NCBI RefSeq assembly: GCF_020783315.1
Contig: NZ_CP086063.1
Span: 3,212,501 to 3,276,500 of the forward strand
From: Ferruginibacter lapsinanis
Lineage (GTDB): Bacteria > Bacteroidota > Bacteroidia > Chitinophagales > Chitinophagaceae
DNA length: 64,000 bases
Direction of reading: 5' to 3'
Part shown: one piece after another, positions 17,160 through 28,100 of the stretch
Layout: every line of letters starts with the position of its first letter
Numbering within the stretch: the stretch's first letter is position 1
The notes under the pieces: model-generated
Databases searched by the model: none
What the model was told of the DNA's origin: nothing
What the model saw: the letters and a program-made list of their open reading frames with translations, nothing else
Program-made: the position numbers and the translations under genes

Positions 17160-17750
17160 ATGGCAGATCACAACCGATTTTCCACTGGCTTGTCCTTAAA
17201 CAAAATACTTACATTTACTTTTGTATCTATCCTGTCTTTTATGATGATCAGTTTTAAAAGTCAGACTGAAAATAGCTTACCTGCCACAAAAAAGCATTTT
17301 ATAGGCGAAGCATTTGGTGGTGGTATTGTTTTTTATGTGGATTCAACCGAAGAGCATGGATTCATTGTTTCTAACGAGGATATCAGTACAAAAGCAAAAT
17401 GGGGGTTTTCTGATACTGCACTTCATGCAAATGCAAAAAATATTGGCGCAGGAAGATCCAACACATCTATCATTACCAAAACACTTACCGACAGCACCCT
17501 GGCCGCAGGATTATGTACTCATTATAAAGTAGACAAATTCAACGATTGGTTCTTACCATCAAAAAAAGAACTGGAACTTATATATGACAATCTTAAAACA
17601 AAGAATCTTGGAAACTTTGCAGATGCATATTATTGGAGTTCTTCCGAAACTGATTTTAATAATGCCTGGCTGGTAGATTTTAAAAGCGGCATTCCTATAG
17701 AACAAAATACCATCAGTTCCGGACATGTAAGAGCAATCAGGGAGTTTTAA
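17160..17750 (+). CDS. DUF1566 protein without stalk module
   Basis: The protein has 196 residues. A hydrophobic segment at about 17-38 (FTFVSILSFMMISF) is a signal anchor or late signal peptide. DUF1566 fills residues 45-196: GEAFGGGIVFYVD, then EHGFIVS, DWFLPSKKELELIYDN, YWSSSE and terminal VRAIREF. It lacks the NVGIGT stalk of the three proteins at 4.6-7.7 kb and so shows the bare display domain. Encoded alone, about 200 bases before the PKD protein. Confidence 0.75.
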   Translation: MADHNRFSTGLSLNKILTFTFVSILSFMMISFKSQTENSLPATKKHFIGEAFGGGIVFYVDSTEEHGFIVSNEDISTKAKWGFSDTALHANAKNIGAGRSNTSIITKTLTDSTLAAGLCTHYKVDKFNDWFLPSKKELELIYDNLKTKNLGNFADAYYWSSSETDFNNAWLVDFKSGIPIEQNTISSGHVRAIREF

Positions 17751-17770
17751 TAACAAATAAATAAATCGTT

Positions 17771-17832
17771 GCCCATATCAGCGCAAGTATACAAACAAAT
17801 GTAATGCTCTTGGCACTGGCATCCGCTTATGG
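17771..17832 (+). repeat. Family C element, long form
   Basis: CCATATCAGCGCAAGTATAC through TGGCATCCGCTTATGG, located 20 bases after the DUF1566 stop. Confidence 0.5.
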
Positions 17833-17957
17833 TAAAATGCTCGAATCCCTTCGCCCTGGCTCGTGCTCATAGCAACCATTCTCCTCTTCTCCGCTACCAC
17901 TGGTGAGTTATAAGCGTAAAAAGAACTACTTTTAACACTTATAACATCCCTAACAGC

Positions 17958-20900
17958 ATGTCCCATTCGTTATTTCAACGCAAAGTATTCCTGATACTTT
18001 TTTGCCTTATCACCAGTTTCAATGCAAAAGCGCAATTACGTCAAATATATACAGATCATCAAGGCGATTATGACCAGGTGATAGGCATCAGCTTTTATTC
18101 TAACACTCAGGGGTACGTAGCTTTCAATAATTATATCGGCTTTACTTCCGACAGCGGACATACATTCACAAAGAAAACCGTAACCAATATTAATTACAAT
18201 GGATATACCGGTGTTAATATTTTATTTGGCTTCGCATACAGTGGCATAAAAGCCTTCGATCAAAACAATATTATTTTATACGGGCATTTTGGATTTGTAC
18301 CGGCAATACTTCGTTCTGTAAATGGTGGCGACTCTTACACATTAGTATATCATTCTCAATACGACCCCTCGCAATTAAGTACCGGTATCATGGACATGAT
18401 ATTTCCGGAAAACAGCTTCACGGGGTATGCGGTAGATGCCGACAGGATCTTAAGAACTACCAATGGCGGTTTTAATTGGACACCGGTATATATTGCCCCC
18501 AATAGCTGTTTTGATAAGCTTGAAGCAACCAACGACCTTGAAGTGTATGCATTGAGTGATAATAGTCTTGACAATATTCTTTTTCCTAACGGCCGGATCT
18601 TTGATCCTAATAAGATCATCTACACCAAAACCGGAGGATCCGGATGGCAAAAATTAAATGTTCCCACCGGTAATATATATTCAGTTAATTTTTACAGTAC
18701 TGATAAAGCTTATTTGAATATAGATGATAAAATATTTTATTCCGACAATAACGGAATGAACTGGATACAGAAAAATGATGTGGAGTATAATGGTGTGGGC
18801 TTTGAACAAATGAAATTTTTTAATGACAGTACCGGGTATGGAATTGGATTTTCCAGGTATAAAACAACAGACTCCGGAAAAATATGGGAAAAAATCCCAG
18901 TTGATAACCCTGACATAGATCAAAATTACCTGCAGAGTTCATGCTTTAGAAGTAAGGACCTGTTTTGGGCAGGAGGCTATAAAGATAACCTCATAGCGAT
19001 CACTACCAATGGCGGAGGCAATACAATTCCCAGGGCATTTTTCACCATAGATCTTACAGAAGTATCCGCCAATAATTTATATAAATTCAACAATCATAGT
19101 AACCCTCGATACACTTATAAATGGTTCAAAAATTCTGTTTTATTTTCAACAGATTACAACGCATCGTATGTATCTCCGAGGTTGTATATTGACACGGTCA
19201 AACTGGTGGTGATCAATGGCAATTTTTCAGACACCAGCTCAATGATAGTAGACACCAGGAAAAATACCGCTCCCTGTACCGCCGCATTTACTATAGCCTC
19301 CCCGGATACTTCGGCAGTAAAATTTACCGGGCAGGATAGTGCTTTTGGTACCAAACATTATTGGTATTGGGGCGATGGTACTGTGGATAGCTCTTCCCGT
19401 ATATTAACACATCACTACAAAGTTGTTGGAACATACACAATAAAACATACCGTGTATAATACAATATCCAGGTGCATCGATTCTCTTACAAAAACTGTTA
19501 CAATAGACCGGCTTAAAAACTGCCTGCTCCTTAGTATTACCAATCAAGCAGACACATTCTATACAAACAAGATCACCTTCAATTATAATTTCGAACGGAC
19601 ATCGGAGAGTTACCCTTCTTACTGGGTAATTGATACTGTTTTCTGGAATTTTGGGGATGGAAAAACTTACAAGCAAACAGGATCTTCTCCATTTGTATAT
19701 ACATACGATTCTTCGAAATATTATAATGTATGCATCACCGTTAAAAATAAGATCACCGGTTGTGTGGCAACAGTTTGTAAACCCATATTTGTATTTCTTG
19801 AACCGGGATGTAACGCATCATTTATCAGAAGCGGTAATAGCACTTACTTACCACTTACTTTCATTGGCAGACTGAACGCCAATAATAAAGGAAAAAGAAA
19901 TACCTGGATCTTTGATAATAAGGATACTGTTAAAACAGGCAATACCAACCAGGTATTAAAAAAATATTTTGCAACCGAAGTAAATTCTTATTGGAATGAA
20001 TACTCCTACGGTGGATGTCGCAGCATTGCATTGATTGATATTGACAATATAAAAAACCGTACTGTTAAACATATTCAATATGACAGTCTTACTCAATGTT
20101 CAGATACAGTAGTATCTGTTTTTACACCAAGCACTGCCGTTAGTGGCCCCAGGATAGAAGTCATTCAAAGTAATATCTTCCCCAATTTATTTACTTATAA
20201 ATTTTACTACGATTCGATCAAACCATATGGATCAAGATATGGCGTACAGGATGTTGGATCAAGTTATTTTGCTTGCGGTTACAATTATTCATGTACTTCT
20301 GCAGAATACATTTATGTAAGACCCGGCAATGTATCTGTTGGCATCGCATCAGGTTGTATTGGTAATAGTGATTACAGGGAAGTATACATGAAATATCACA
20401 CGGTCACTAACCTGGATACTTGTTTGATCTATCCACCAAAATTTAGTTATAGCGCTGATACCACCAGCCCATTAAAAATTAGTTTTTATGACTCAAGCTG
20501 GTTTTATAATAATGCAAAATTTTATCCAAGCCCGCTGCATACAATATATTTCGGAGATGGAGATTCTCTCAAACAATCTTCTTCAAATTTTTCTCATATC
20601 TACAAGCGGCCGGGTATATATACGGTTATACTGAAATACTATCAGACCACCGGCTGTAGCAAGACCTATTCAGCACAGGTAAACATTCCATCACAAATTT
20701 GCGTTAATGGAAATACCGGCCTAAGATCAGACCGGGCAGGTAATGCTTATCAATGGCAGGTTAACACAGGCAGCGGGTTTACAAACATTCTGAACGGCAT
20801 TAATTATTCCGGCGCAAATACTGATTCATTAACGATCACTAATTTTATTTCTTCATGGAATGGATATACGTATCGTTGCATGGTTGATGGTAGCAGTAGT

Positions 20901-21128
20901 CGCCTTTTTAAAATTTTAATAGCCAACACCTGGACAGGTGCTATAAATAATGAGTGGGCAAATCCGGGAAATTGGAATTGTGGTGTAATTCCGGATGCAA
21001 ATACCTATGTAATTATAAATAGCGGAACAGTAAATGTAAACTCAAACACAACCATTAAAGGGTTGGAGCTTGCGCCTGATGCACATCTTAACATACAAGC
21101 CCCTACAACTTTAACAATAACAAATTAG
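17958..21128 (+). CDS. Large secreted beta-propeller / PKD-domain protein
   Basis: The protein has 1056 residues with a signal peptide ending NAKA-Q. Residues 30-350 form Ycf48/BNR-like propeller blades (TSDSGHTF, ILRTTNGGFNW, FYSDNNGMNW, TTDSGKIWE). At least three PKD-type Ig folds follow (YWYWGDGT near 470, VFWNFGDGK near 565, IYFGDGDSL near 870). The C-terminus has an Ig-like SGA region, then a WTGAINNEWANPGNWNCG repeat module. That module usually precedes a type IX sorting domain, but the protein stops without one, so export and anchoring are uncertain. Candidate adhesin or polysaccharide-binding protein. Confidence 0.75.
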   Translation: MSHSLFQRKVFLILFCLITSFNAKAQLRQIYTDHQGDYDQVIGISFYSNTQGYVAFNNYIGFTSDSGHTFTKKTVTNINYNGYTGVNILFGFAYSGIKAFDQNNIILYGHFGFVPAILRSVNGGDSYTLVYHSQYDPSQLSTGIMDMIFPENSFTGYAVDADRILRTTNGGFNWTPVYIAPNSCFDKLEATNDLEVYALSDNSLDNILFPNGRIFDPNKIIYTKTGGSGWQKLNVPTGNIYSVNFYSTDKAYLNIDDKIFYSDNNGMNWIQKNDVEYNGVGFEQMKFFNDSTGYGIGFSRYKTTDSGKIWEKIPVDNPDIDQNYLQSSCFRSKDLFWAGGYKDNLIAITTNGGGNTIPRAFFTIDLTEVSANNLYKFNNHSNPRYTYKWFKNSVLFSTDYNASYVSPRLYIDTVKLVVINGNFSDTSSMIVDTRKNTAPCTAAFTIASPDTSAVKFTGQDSAFGTKHYWYWGDGTVDSSSRILTHHYKVVGTYTIKHTVYNTISRCIDSLTKTVTIDRLKNCLLLSITNQADTFYTNKITFNYNFERTSESYPSYWVIDTVFWNFGDGKTYKQTGSSPFVYTYDSSKYYNVCITVKNKITGCVATVCKPIFVFLEPGCNASFIRSGNSTYLPLTFIGRLNANNKGKRNTWIFDNKDTVKTGNTNQVLKKYFATEVNSYWNEYSYGGCRSIALIDIDNIKNRTVKHIQYDSLTQCSDTVVSVFTPSTAVSGPRIEVIQSNIFPNLFTYKFYYDSIKPYGSRYGVQDVGSSYFACGYNYSCTSAEYIYVRPGNVSVGIASGCIGNSDYREVYMKYHTVTNLDTCLIYPPKFSYSADTTSPLKISFYDSSWFYNNAKFYPSPLHTIYFGDGDSLKQSSSNFSHIYKRPGIYTVILKYYQTTGCSKTYSAQVNIPSQICVNGNTGLRSDRAGNAYQWQVNTGSGFTNILNGINYSGANTDSLTITNFISSWNGYTYRCMVDGSSSRLFKILIANTWTGAINNEWANPGNWNCGVIPDANTYVIINSGTVNVNSNTTIKGLELAPDAHLNIQAPTTLTITN

Positions 21129-21154
21129 CCCGGCTATCCGTCGTATACTAACGA

Positions 21155-21191
21155 GTTGTATGTCCTGAGTTTGCAACTCAGGACATACAAC
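21155..21191. terminator. Strong hairpin after the PKD gene
   Basis: GTTGTATGTCCTGAGTT, loop TGC, and a perfect 17-base complementary arm. No T-run follows directly, so it may be a REP-like stabiliser rather than an intrinsic terminator. A related core (TCCTGAG...CTCAGGA) occurs at 40144. Confidence 0.6.
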
Positions 21192-21242
21192 ATGATCAAC
21201 AACAACAGGGAATATTTTTTTACCATCAGCAATTTTTAATAC

Positions 21243-21899
21243 ATGAGAATAGCTTATTTCCTTTCAATATTGATTCTTTTTTCAGCCTGCAAACACCAAA
21301 AAACCTATGTCTCATTTGTTCCACCAGATTATTTCTTCCCGGAAGAACAGGTAGGCAATGGCAAAACATTTACTTATGTAAGTAAAACCAATGGAGAAAA
21401 AACTTTTCGGGATATTTTTCACCTAAACATTCATAATATAAATTACTTAATTGTTAGAGCATATGATCAAAATGGCACCACCGACTCATTGGTATATTTA
21501 AACAGAAAAATAATAGAAAATTATTCCTATATGTTCGGCAAGCAGAAAATAATTAAAGCAGATATTTATACAGATACGATAATTGATAATGGTAAAAAAT
21601 TAGGAGAACTGATTTCTACTTTTGAATTTGCTTCTCAGGGATCTACATTTTCAATTGAAACAAAAATGACATACTTAAAGGATACTACTTTACTTTGGAG
21701 AGGAAAAGAGACGGCATCAATAGTAACCTTTTCAACTTTCCAGGGCAAACTTCAAAATAACAAATTTCAAAAAGAATTTAATATAGAATCAACTGTATAT
21801 TCTGCTAAAGGTATAGGTGAGATTAAATATTTAATTAAGGGAAAAGACAATAAAATAAATGAGATAGATCTGGTAGATATTAAAGATATGATCCGTTAA
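21243..21899 (+). CDS. Lipoprotein of unknown function
   Basis: The protein has 218 residues. A lipobox is present (ILFSAC, Cys at about 17), so it is a lipid-anchored envelope protein. The rest is beta-rich, without a family I recognise; a repeated pattern of threonine-rich strands (KTFTYVSKTNGEKTFRD) occurs in the front half. It is downstream of the PKD protein by 115 bases with a hairpin between them. Confidence 0.6.
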   Translation: MRIAYFLSILILFSACKHQKTYVSFVPPDYFFPEEQVGNGKTFTYVSKTNGEKTFRDIFHLNIHNINYLIVRAYDQNGTTDSLVYLNRKIIENYSYMFGKQKIIKADIYTDTIIDNGKKLGELISTFEFASQGSTFSIETKMTYLKDTTLLWRGKETASIVTFSTFQGKLQNNKFQKEFNIESTVYSAKGIGEIKYLIKGKDNKINEIDLVDIKDMIR

Positions 21900-21919
21900 C
21901 CCGGATACTTCCTCATCCT

Positions 21920-21980
21920 CCTACATTGGCGCAAGTATACCAACGAATTTAATTCTTTCGGCGTAAGGATCCACTTCTCT
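21920..21980 (+). repeat. Family C element, long form
   Basis: CTACATTGGCGCAAGTATAC through GGATCCACTTCTCT, starting 21 bases after the lipoprotein stop. A weak further trace (CTACATTGGCAAAAATATC) follows the stop at 22750. Confidence 0.45.
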
Positions 21981-22045
21981 TCGAAATAAAAAGAACTTAC
22001 AATAGAACTATCAGTTTTAAGAATATATCAGTTTTACAAAACATA

Positions 22046-22264
22046 ATGTAGAATTACCAATGCCCAGTTTACAGTTTGAAAATCCCGAGCGTAGTCTCGG
22101 GAAGTACAAAAGTTTAATCAGGGAACCATCCCCAAAACGGGATGTAATCGTTTTGGGGCGGCTTTGGCGCCTGTCCCGATTATTTCGGGAGTTACTTTTT
22201 TTCCGCAAAAAAAGTAACAGAAGAGTATCTCCAGATAAAAAGGCTTTTATTATAAATTTCAAAT
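22046..22264 (+). repeat. Dispersed repeat B, copy 3 (full length)
   Basis: About 219 bases with four hairpins in order: CCCGAGCGTAGTCTCGGG; CCCCAAAACG-GGATGTAAT-CGTTTTGGGG; TCCCGATTATTTCGGGA; and GTTACTTTTTTT...AAAAAAAGTAAC. It is nearly identical to the reverse-oriented copy at 57336-57554. Both strands carry accidental 70-codon frames through the element; these are not considered genes. The rest of 21900-22339 is otherwise empty. Confidence 0.8.
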
Positions 22265-22339
22265 GATACATTACTCATTTTTATCAGCTTATTATCTGAC
22301 CATTTAGTTCATTATCTTTAATCTAATAAACGTACTAAA

Positions 22340-22750
22340 ATGAAAAAATTATTATTACTCCTCCTGCTCTTTCCATTATTTAGCTTTGCTCAGGTTATAC
22401 CCGATAAAGCCAACCAGATCACTGTGGTAAATAATGAAACTGCTTATGCTAATTTCATTGACGTAAAACTATTACTTGCAAAAAAGGGCATTGAGATCGC
22501 CAACCTCGATAAAGAAGCATTTCAAATTGAAAGTGGCCCAATAGCTATTGAAGGTTCAGGCACCAGTTATTATACTTTTATCTGCAGAGATGATAAGATC
22601 ATTATCACCGGAAAAATAAACTCGTCCAATACATCAGAAACCATTGCAAATACCAGCAAAAAAGATACTCCGGCCAAACTCAGTTTCGACGCTATGAATG
22701 ATCTTGCTAAACTTTTAGGAGCAAAATTAAAGTACGAGATTTCAGAGTAA
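22340..22750 (+). CDS. Small exported protein of unknown function
   Basis: The protein has 136 residues with a Leu-rich signal peptide (MKKLLLLLLLFPLFSFAQ). The mature part of about 118 residues contains a FIDVKLLLAKKGIEI segment and a C-terminal helix LSFDAMNDLAKLLGAKL. No known family is recognised. Likely periplasmic. Confidence 0.6.
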   Translation: MKKLLLLLLLFPLFSFAQVIPDKANQITVVNNETAYANFIDVKLLLAKKGIEIANLDKEAFQIESGPIAIEGSGTSYYTFICRDDKIIITGKINSSNTSETIANTSKKDTPAKLSFDAMNDLAKLLGAKLKYEISE

Positions 22751-22879
22751 AAAGGATCTCCTACATTGGCAAAAATATCAACATCGCATTCCTGCAACTA
22801 AGCAAATGTTATGTTGCGAAGTAATAAATTGGTGGTATATTAGCTATCCAATAGTACTTCCCTAAACGTGAATGATAAA

Positions 22880-24568
22880 ATGTGTAGAGCTAAATATATC
22901 AGTAGTCTATTATTTGTATTATTCATTAGTATGGATTGTTTTTCACAAACTGATATTACACCACCTGCTATTACCAGCATAAATTTTTCTCCTCAAACAA
23001 TAGATGTCACCAACGGGGCTGCAGATGTCACTATCACAGTAAATGTAACCGATAATATTAGCGGTGCAAAAATGGTTGTTCCAAATATACAGTTGCCTGG
23101 AGGAAATGCTATGGGTCAGAGCGCAACACTGATCTCAGGGACCACACTAAACGGAGTGTGGCAGGCTGTTATTACGATCCCTCAATATTCGCAACCAGGC
23201 AATGCAACAATGTATGCTGTTTCTCTCTATGATTCAGCAAACAATAATGCAAATCCATTTTATGCTGATCTGGTTAATCAAAATTTGAATGCAGACTTTC
23301 AAATAGTGAGCAATACTATTGACAACTCCGCTCCTTCAATAACCTCAATTAATTTTTCTCCGCAAACAATAGATGTCACCAACGGGGCTGCTGATGTTAC
23401 TATCACAGTAAATGTAACCGATAATATTAGCGGTGCAAAAATGGTTGTTCCAAATATACAGTTGCCTGGAGGAAATGCTATGGGCCAGAGCGCAACACTG
23501 ATCTCCGGGACCACGCTAAACGGAGTGTGGCAGGCTGTTATTACGATCCCTCAATATTCGCAACCCGGCAATGCAACAATGTATGCTGTTTCTCTTTATG
23601 ATTCAGCAAACAATAATGCAACTCCTTTTTATGCTGATCTGGTTAATCAAAATTTGAATGCAGACTTTCAAATAATCAGCAATACTATTGACAACTCCGC
23701 TCCTTCAATAACCTCAATTAATTTTTCTCCGCAAACAGTAGATATTACCAACGGGGCTGCTGATGTTACTATCACAGTAAATGTAACCGATAATATTAGC
23801 GGTGCAAAAATGGTTGTTCCAAATATACAGTTACCTGGAGGAAGCGGTATGGGCCAAAGCGCAACACTGATCTCAGGGACCACACTAAACGGAGTGTGGC
23901 AGGCTGTTATTACGATCCCTCAATATTCTCAACCAGGTACCGCAACAATGTATGCTGTTTCTCTTTATGATTCAACGAATAATAATGCAATTCCTTTTTA
24001 TGCCGATCTGGTTAATCAAAATTTGAACACTACCTTTCAAATAGTCAGTGGCACAGTACCTGTTAATTGGGAATCGCTTGTAACTGCAACAATTCACGAC
24101 CACCGATCCATCATCTCATGGTCTGTGTCTTCACAGATCAATAATGCAAAATTTATCATAGAGCACAGTATAGATGGTATACATTTTAAAGTCGCAGGAG
24201 AACTAATAGGATCAGAAAGCACTCAAGCAGAGATGAAATATGAATATGTAGATCCTGCACCAAATCAAGGGAACAACTATTATCGTATCAAACAAATTGA
24301 CAATAATGGTGAATACAGATATAGCAATGTTGCTTATGTTCGATATGAAATACAACAATTGCAGTTATGGCCTAACCCTGTACCGGATATCGTAAATATT
24401 ACTGTTCCTTATAGTATGGAGGTGTATATTGCTGATCTGAATGGAAGCATTATTAAGAAACATTATCTTACTAAAGGAGCAAACAAATTTTCTTTAGGAT
24501 ATTTAAGTAAGGGGGTATATTTTTTAACTACCAGGAACAACATTACTTATACCTTCATAAAACTATAG
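22880..24568 (+). CDS. Type IX secreted protein with three 123-residue repeats
   Basis: The protein has 562 residues with a signal peptide (to about 23). Three Ig-like repeats of 123 residues follow, each starting ITSINFSPQT and containing ITVNVTDNISGAKMVVPNIQ, WQAVITIPQYSQPG and FYADLVNQNLN. A region with ISWSVSSQINNAKFIIEHS follows, then a type A sorting domain (LWPNPV...VYIADLNGSII...KGVYFLTT). It should cross the outer membrane by type IX secretion and be anchored or released. The start is ATG 22880; a GTG four codons upstream is less likely. Confidence 0.85.
   Translation: MCRAKYISSLLFVLFISMDCFSQTDITPPAITSINFSPQTIDVTNGAADVTITVNVTDNISGAKMVVPNIQLPGGNAMGQSATLISGTTLNGVWQAVITIPQYSQPGNATMYAVSLYDSANNNANPFYADLVNQNLNADFQIVSNTIDNSAPSITSINFSPQTIDVTNGAADVTITVNVTDNISGAKMVVPNIQLPGGNAMGQSATLISGTTLNGVWQAVITIPQYSQPGNATMYAVSLYDSANNNATPFYADLVNQNLNADFQIISNTIDNSAPSITSINFSPQTVDITNGAADVTITVNVTDNISGAKMVVPNIQLPGGSGMGQSATLISGTTLNGVWQAVITIPQYSQPGTATMYAVSLYDSTNNNAIPFYADLVNQNLNTTFQIVSGTVPVNWESLVTATIHDHRSIISWSVSSQINNAKFIIEHSIDGIHFKVAGELIGSESTQAEMKYEYVDPAPNQGNNYYRIKQIDNNGEYRYSNVAYVRYEIQQLQLWPNPVPDIVNITVPYSMEVYIADLNGSIIKKHYLTKGANKFSLGYLSKGVYFLTTRNNITYTFIKL
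22980..24050 (+). repeat. Three 369-bp in-frame tandem repeats
   Basis: Repeats begin near 22980, 23349 and 23718. The equal 369-base spacing and near-identical DNA, including silent positions, show recent duplication or gene conversion. Confidence 0.85.
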
Positions 24569-24743
24569 CTCCTCCTCTGCCCTCATACGTGCAAAAAATG
24601 GTAAAGTTCCAGATACAACTGAATTAATAATATTATTTATTGTGCTACTAAACAATATGAATATTGCAACTCACTCCATCAGTATTATAAGTCAATACTA
24701 CTGATTTATAATTACGCAATCGTTCCCGTAAAAAGCCGCCGCT

Positions 24744-24774
24744 ATCAGCTAACTACTATCAATAGCTGATTTTA
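24744..24774 (+). terminator. Weak terminator-like hairpin
   Basis: ATCAGCTA ... TAGCTGAT followed by TTTT. It lies about 175 bases past the stop of the triple-repeat gene. The interval 24569-25101 otherwise shows only AT-rich sequence and one small dyad near 24681 (AGTATT...AATACT). Confidence 0.35.
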
Positions 24775-25101
24775 AAATTCAGGCAATAAAAAATTGAGCA
24801 GAACAGAATACTTTTAAAAAAATACATGTAGTTTTATCATGTTTTAAAACCTTTGAGCAATTGATTTCCCTCATCGTTCATCTCTACTAAAGAGCGGGAT
24901 AGTTTTTTTTGATCGAGTAATTTGAACGGGTGTTAAACACAGATATTACTCAATATGCACAGTTTAATATTACGTTTTACTTAATTGTAAACTTATACGT
25001 GCAAAATGATTGGTTTTGCTATTCCTTTATCCTAAGTGTGTATTTTATTATTATTTTTTTAATTAATTCCATCAACGGGATTTAATATTATTTTGTTGCA
25101 T

Positions 25102-28100
25102 ATGAAGTCGAAATTTTCCCTTGTTATTTGTCTGATAACTATTTTTTTATCCTCTCATGCTCAGACTCAAGAACTTTTTGCATATAGCGGTAAGTATAAA
25201 GGCAAGCCTACCGAAAATATTTCCGGCGCAACCAAACTCACGCTAAACAGATCAGTTCTGGATCTGTTAAATAAAAACTTAAAAGATAGTGTTCAATTAT
25301 CGCTTCCTTATAAAAATAACCAAACGTTGGTTCTGAATTTGCATAAAGTAAACCTGTTTAGTTATAATAATGCTGATGTGGTATTGGCAAGTAGTTTAAA
25401 ACAATATCAGTACAAGCCCGGATATTATTTGCAGGGAAAGATCGCTGGTCAAAGCAAATCCCTGGTGGCCATCAGTATTTTTGAAAAAAGTGTAGGAGGC
25501 GTACTATCAGTAAATGGAGAAAACTATACACTCTCTATTGCCAACACCATTGGAGATTACGAAACAGACAATTATATCATATACGCTGATAAACAATATA
25601 CCGGCGCAAAAATTCAATGCTTTACAAGCGATGACAACGGCAAAAGTATTTCTCTGGAAAATTTAAAAGCAAGGCCTGCCGGAACTTATGTTGGATGCCC
25701 GGTAAATATCAATTTCGAACTCTCTTATAGTATTTATGACGGGGCAGGAAGGTCTGTACAAAACGCTTTGAATTATTTTACCATTTTATTCAATGGAATT
25801 CAGGCGATATATGCTAATGAAAATATTTTGGCACAGATCAGGGAAGTTAAAGTTTGGGATGTGATCGACCCGGAATATAATATGCTAAGTACCAATAGTG
25901 TTTTAAATTCGTTTAAGGCCAGGCTTCCCTGGAATTTTAATGGAAATATTGCCCATTATTTAACTACAAATAAGTTAGGCGGAGGACTGGCATCTTTAGA
26001 TGTTCTTTGCGGAGGCGGTAAAGGTATGTGTGCAAATCTTTCATTCACTTATGGAGCTTACCCAAATTATAGTTTTTCGATAAATGGTGTAACGCATGAA
26101 ATTGGTCATAATATCGGATCACCACATACGCATAGCTGTACGTGGCCGGGAGGACCAATCGATAATTGTTCTCCTGTTCTGGATGGGCCTTGCTCAACTG
26201 GTCCCACTCCTCCCCCCGGTGGCGGCACGATAATGAGTTATTGTCATACGGTTAGTTCCGTAGGTATCAATTTTGCAAATGGCTTTGGGCCTTTACCCGG
26301 TAATCTGATCCGGCAAAAAGTAGTAACAGGCTCTGATCGAATGTATGGATGCCTTTGCGAATGCAGCAATATCAGCTTAGATATTACCACGCAGGATATT
26401 GGTTGTGGAAACCCTACCGGCTCTGCTACTGCAGTTGTAACCAGTGGCAAGGGACCCTTTACTTATTTGTGGAGCAATGGCTCTACAGATGCTACGGCTA
26501 CCAATTTAGCTGTAGGTACATATTATGTTACCGTTAAAGGAGAGGGTGATATATTTAACCCGAACTGCACCGTTACAAAAGGAGTTAAAATTAAATCTTC
26601 GGGTAATACGATCACTGTAAATGTATCGCCGTCTACTGCTACAGTTACAAAATGTATTAATGAAACGTATACAATGACTGCATCTGCAGTTCCTGCAGGT
26701 AGTTATCAATATCAATGGTTCAACAACGGAGTCGCTATTCCTAATGAAACTAACAACACGTACACTGCTTCTACTACGGGCACTTATTATGTAACTGTTG
26801 ACAATGGCACCTGTAAAGGACAATCAGCTAATTATAAACTTACATTTCAAAACATCCCTACACCGGTTATTTCAACAAGTGGAACCAGCACTGCTATTTG
26901 TTCCAATGAAAATATTACTTTATCCATCCCCAGCACTACCAATTCAATAGAATGGTTACTGAATGGCTCTCCTATTCCAGGAGCTACAAGTAATTCATAT
27001 GTCGCTAATGCGGCAGGCAATTACCAGGTAAGAGTTTATTCTCCTAGCTCAAGTTCTTGTACAAATACATCAGCTACTACAACCATTACATTAAAACCTG
27101 CCCCGGATGCTACAATATCACCACTAGGTACTTTTAATGTTTGTAAAGGATCGCAAAAAACATTTACACATACAGCCAAAGCCGGCGAAACATTTAAGTG
27201 GTATAATAACACAACTGCAATAACCGGAGCCAATGTAAATTCATTTACCGCAAGTGCCGCAGGAGTGTATCAACTTGAAGTTACCGATGCCAATGGTTGT
27301 AAAACCATGAGCAATACTGCTACTTTGGCAATAAACGCTCTACCCGATTCTGCGCTTTTACCAACTACTGGTTATTTGTTATGTGATGGAGGCGAAGTAA
27401 TGTTAAATATTAATTCACCACAGCAAGGCATTGAGTATAAATGGTATAATGGCAGCACATTCATTTCTACAACAACTGATGGTAAATTAAAAATATCAAG
27501 CAGTGGTAATTATTCTGCTACTATGACCAACAATATCACAGGGTGTTCCAGTACTTCAGATACAACTTCTATTACTATAGCCGCTCCTCCCAAAATATTT
27601 GCCGGTAATGATATGAGTATAACAACAGGACAAACAATTCAATTGCATGTTGTTGAAGTATCTAATTTAGGTATAAATAAATTTGAATGGACTCCATCAA
27701 CAGGTCTTGATAATCCATATAGTGCAAACCCGATCGCTTCATTAAATACAAGTCAATTGTATGTTGTTAAAGGTACTCATCCTTCGGGTTGTACAGCAAC
27801 AGATTCTGTAATGGTAAAAGTTTACAAAGGTCCTGATATATATGTTCCAACAGCATTCTCTCCTAATGGAGATGGAATGAATGATATACTGAAATGCTTT
27901 CCGGTAGGAATAACAAAATTCATATCCTTTAAAGTGTATGACAGAGAAGGAAGAATTATTTACACTACAACCGAAGCTCAGAAAGGATGGGATGGCTATT
28001 ATAATGGCAAAAGAGTTGATGCAGGAAATTACATTTGGTTTACAGAAGGAATAGATATCAAAGGAAACTTATTAAAAAGAAAAGGCAATGTTATTGTTGT

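Noticed and set aside
22046..22264. Protein-coding frames across repeat B (about 70 codons on both strands)
   Set aside because: The frames follow the repeat, are not kept in copies 1 and 2, and contain hairpin sequence; the structure explains the conservation better.
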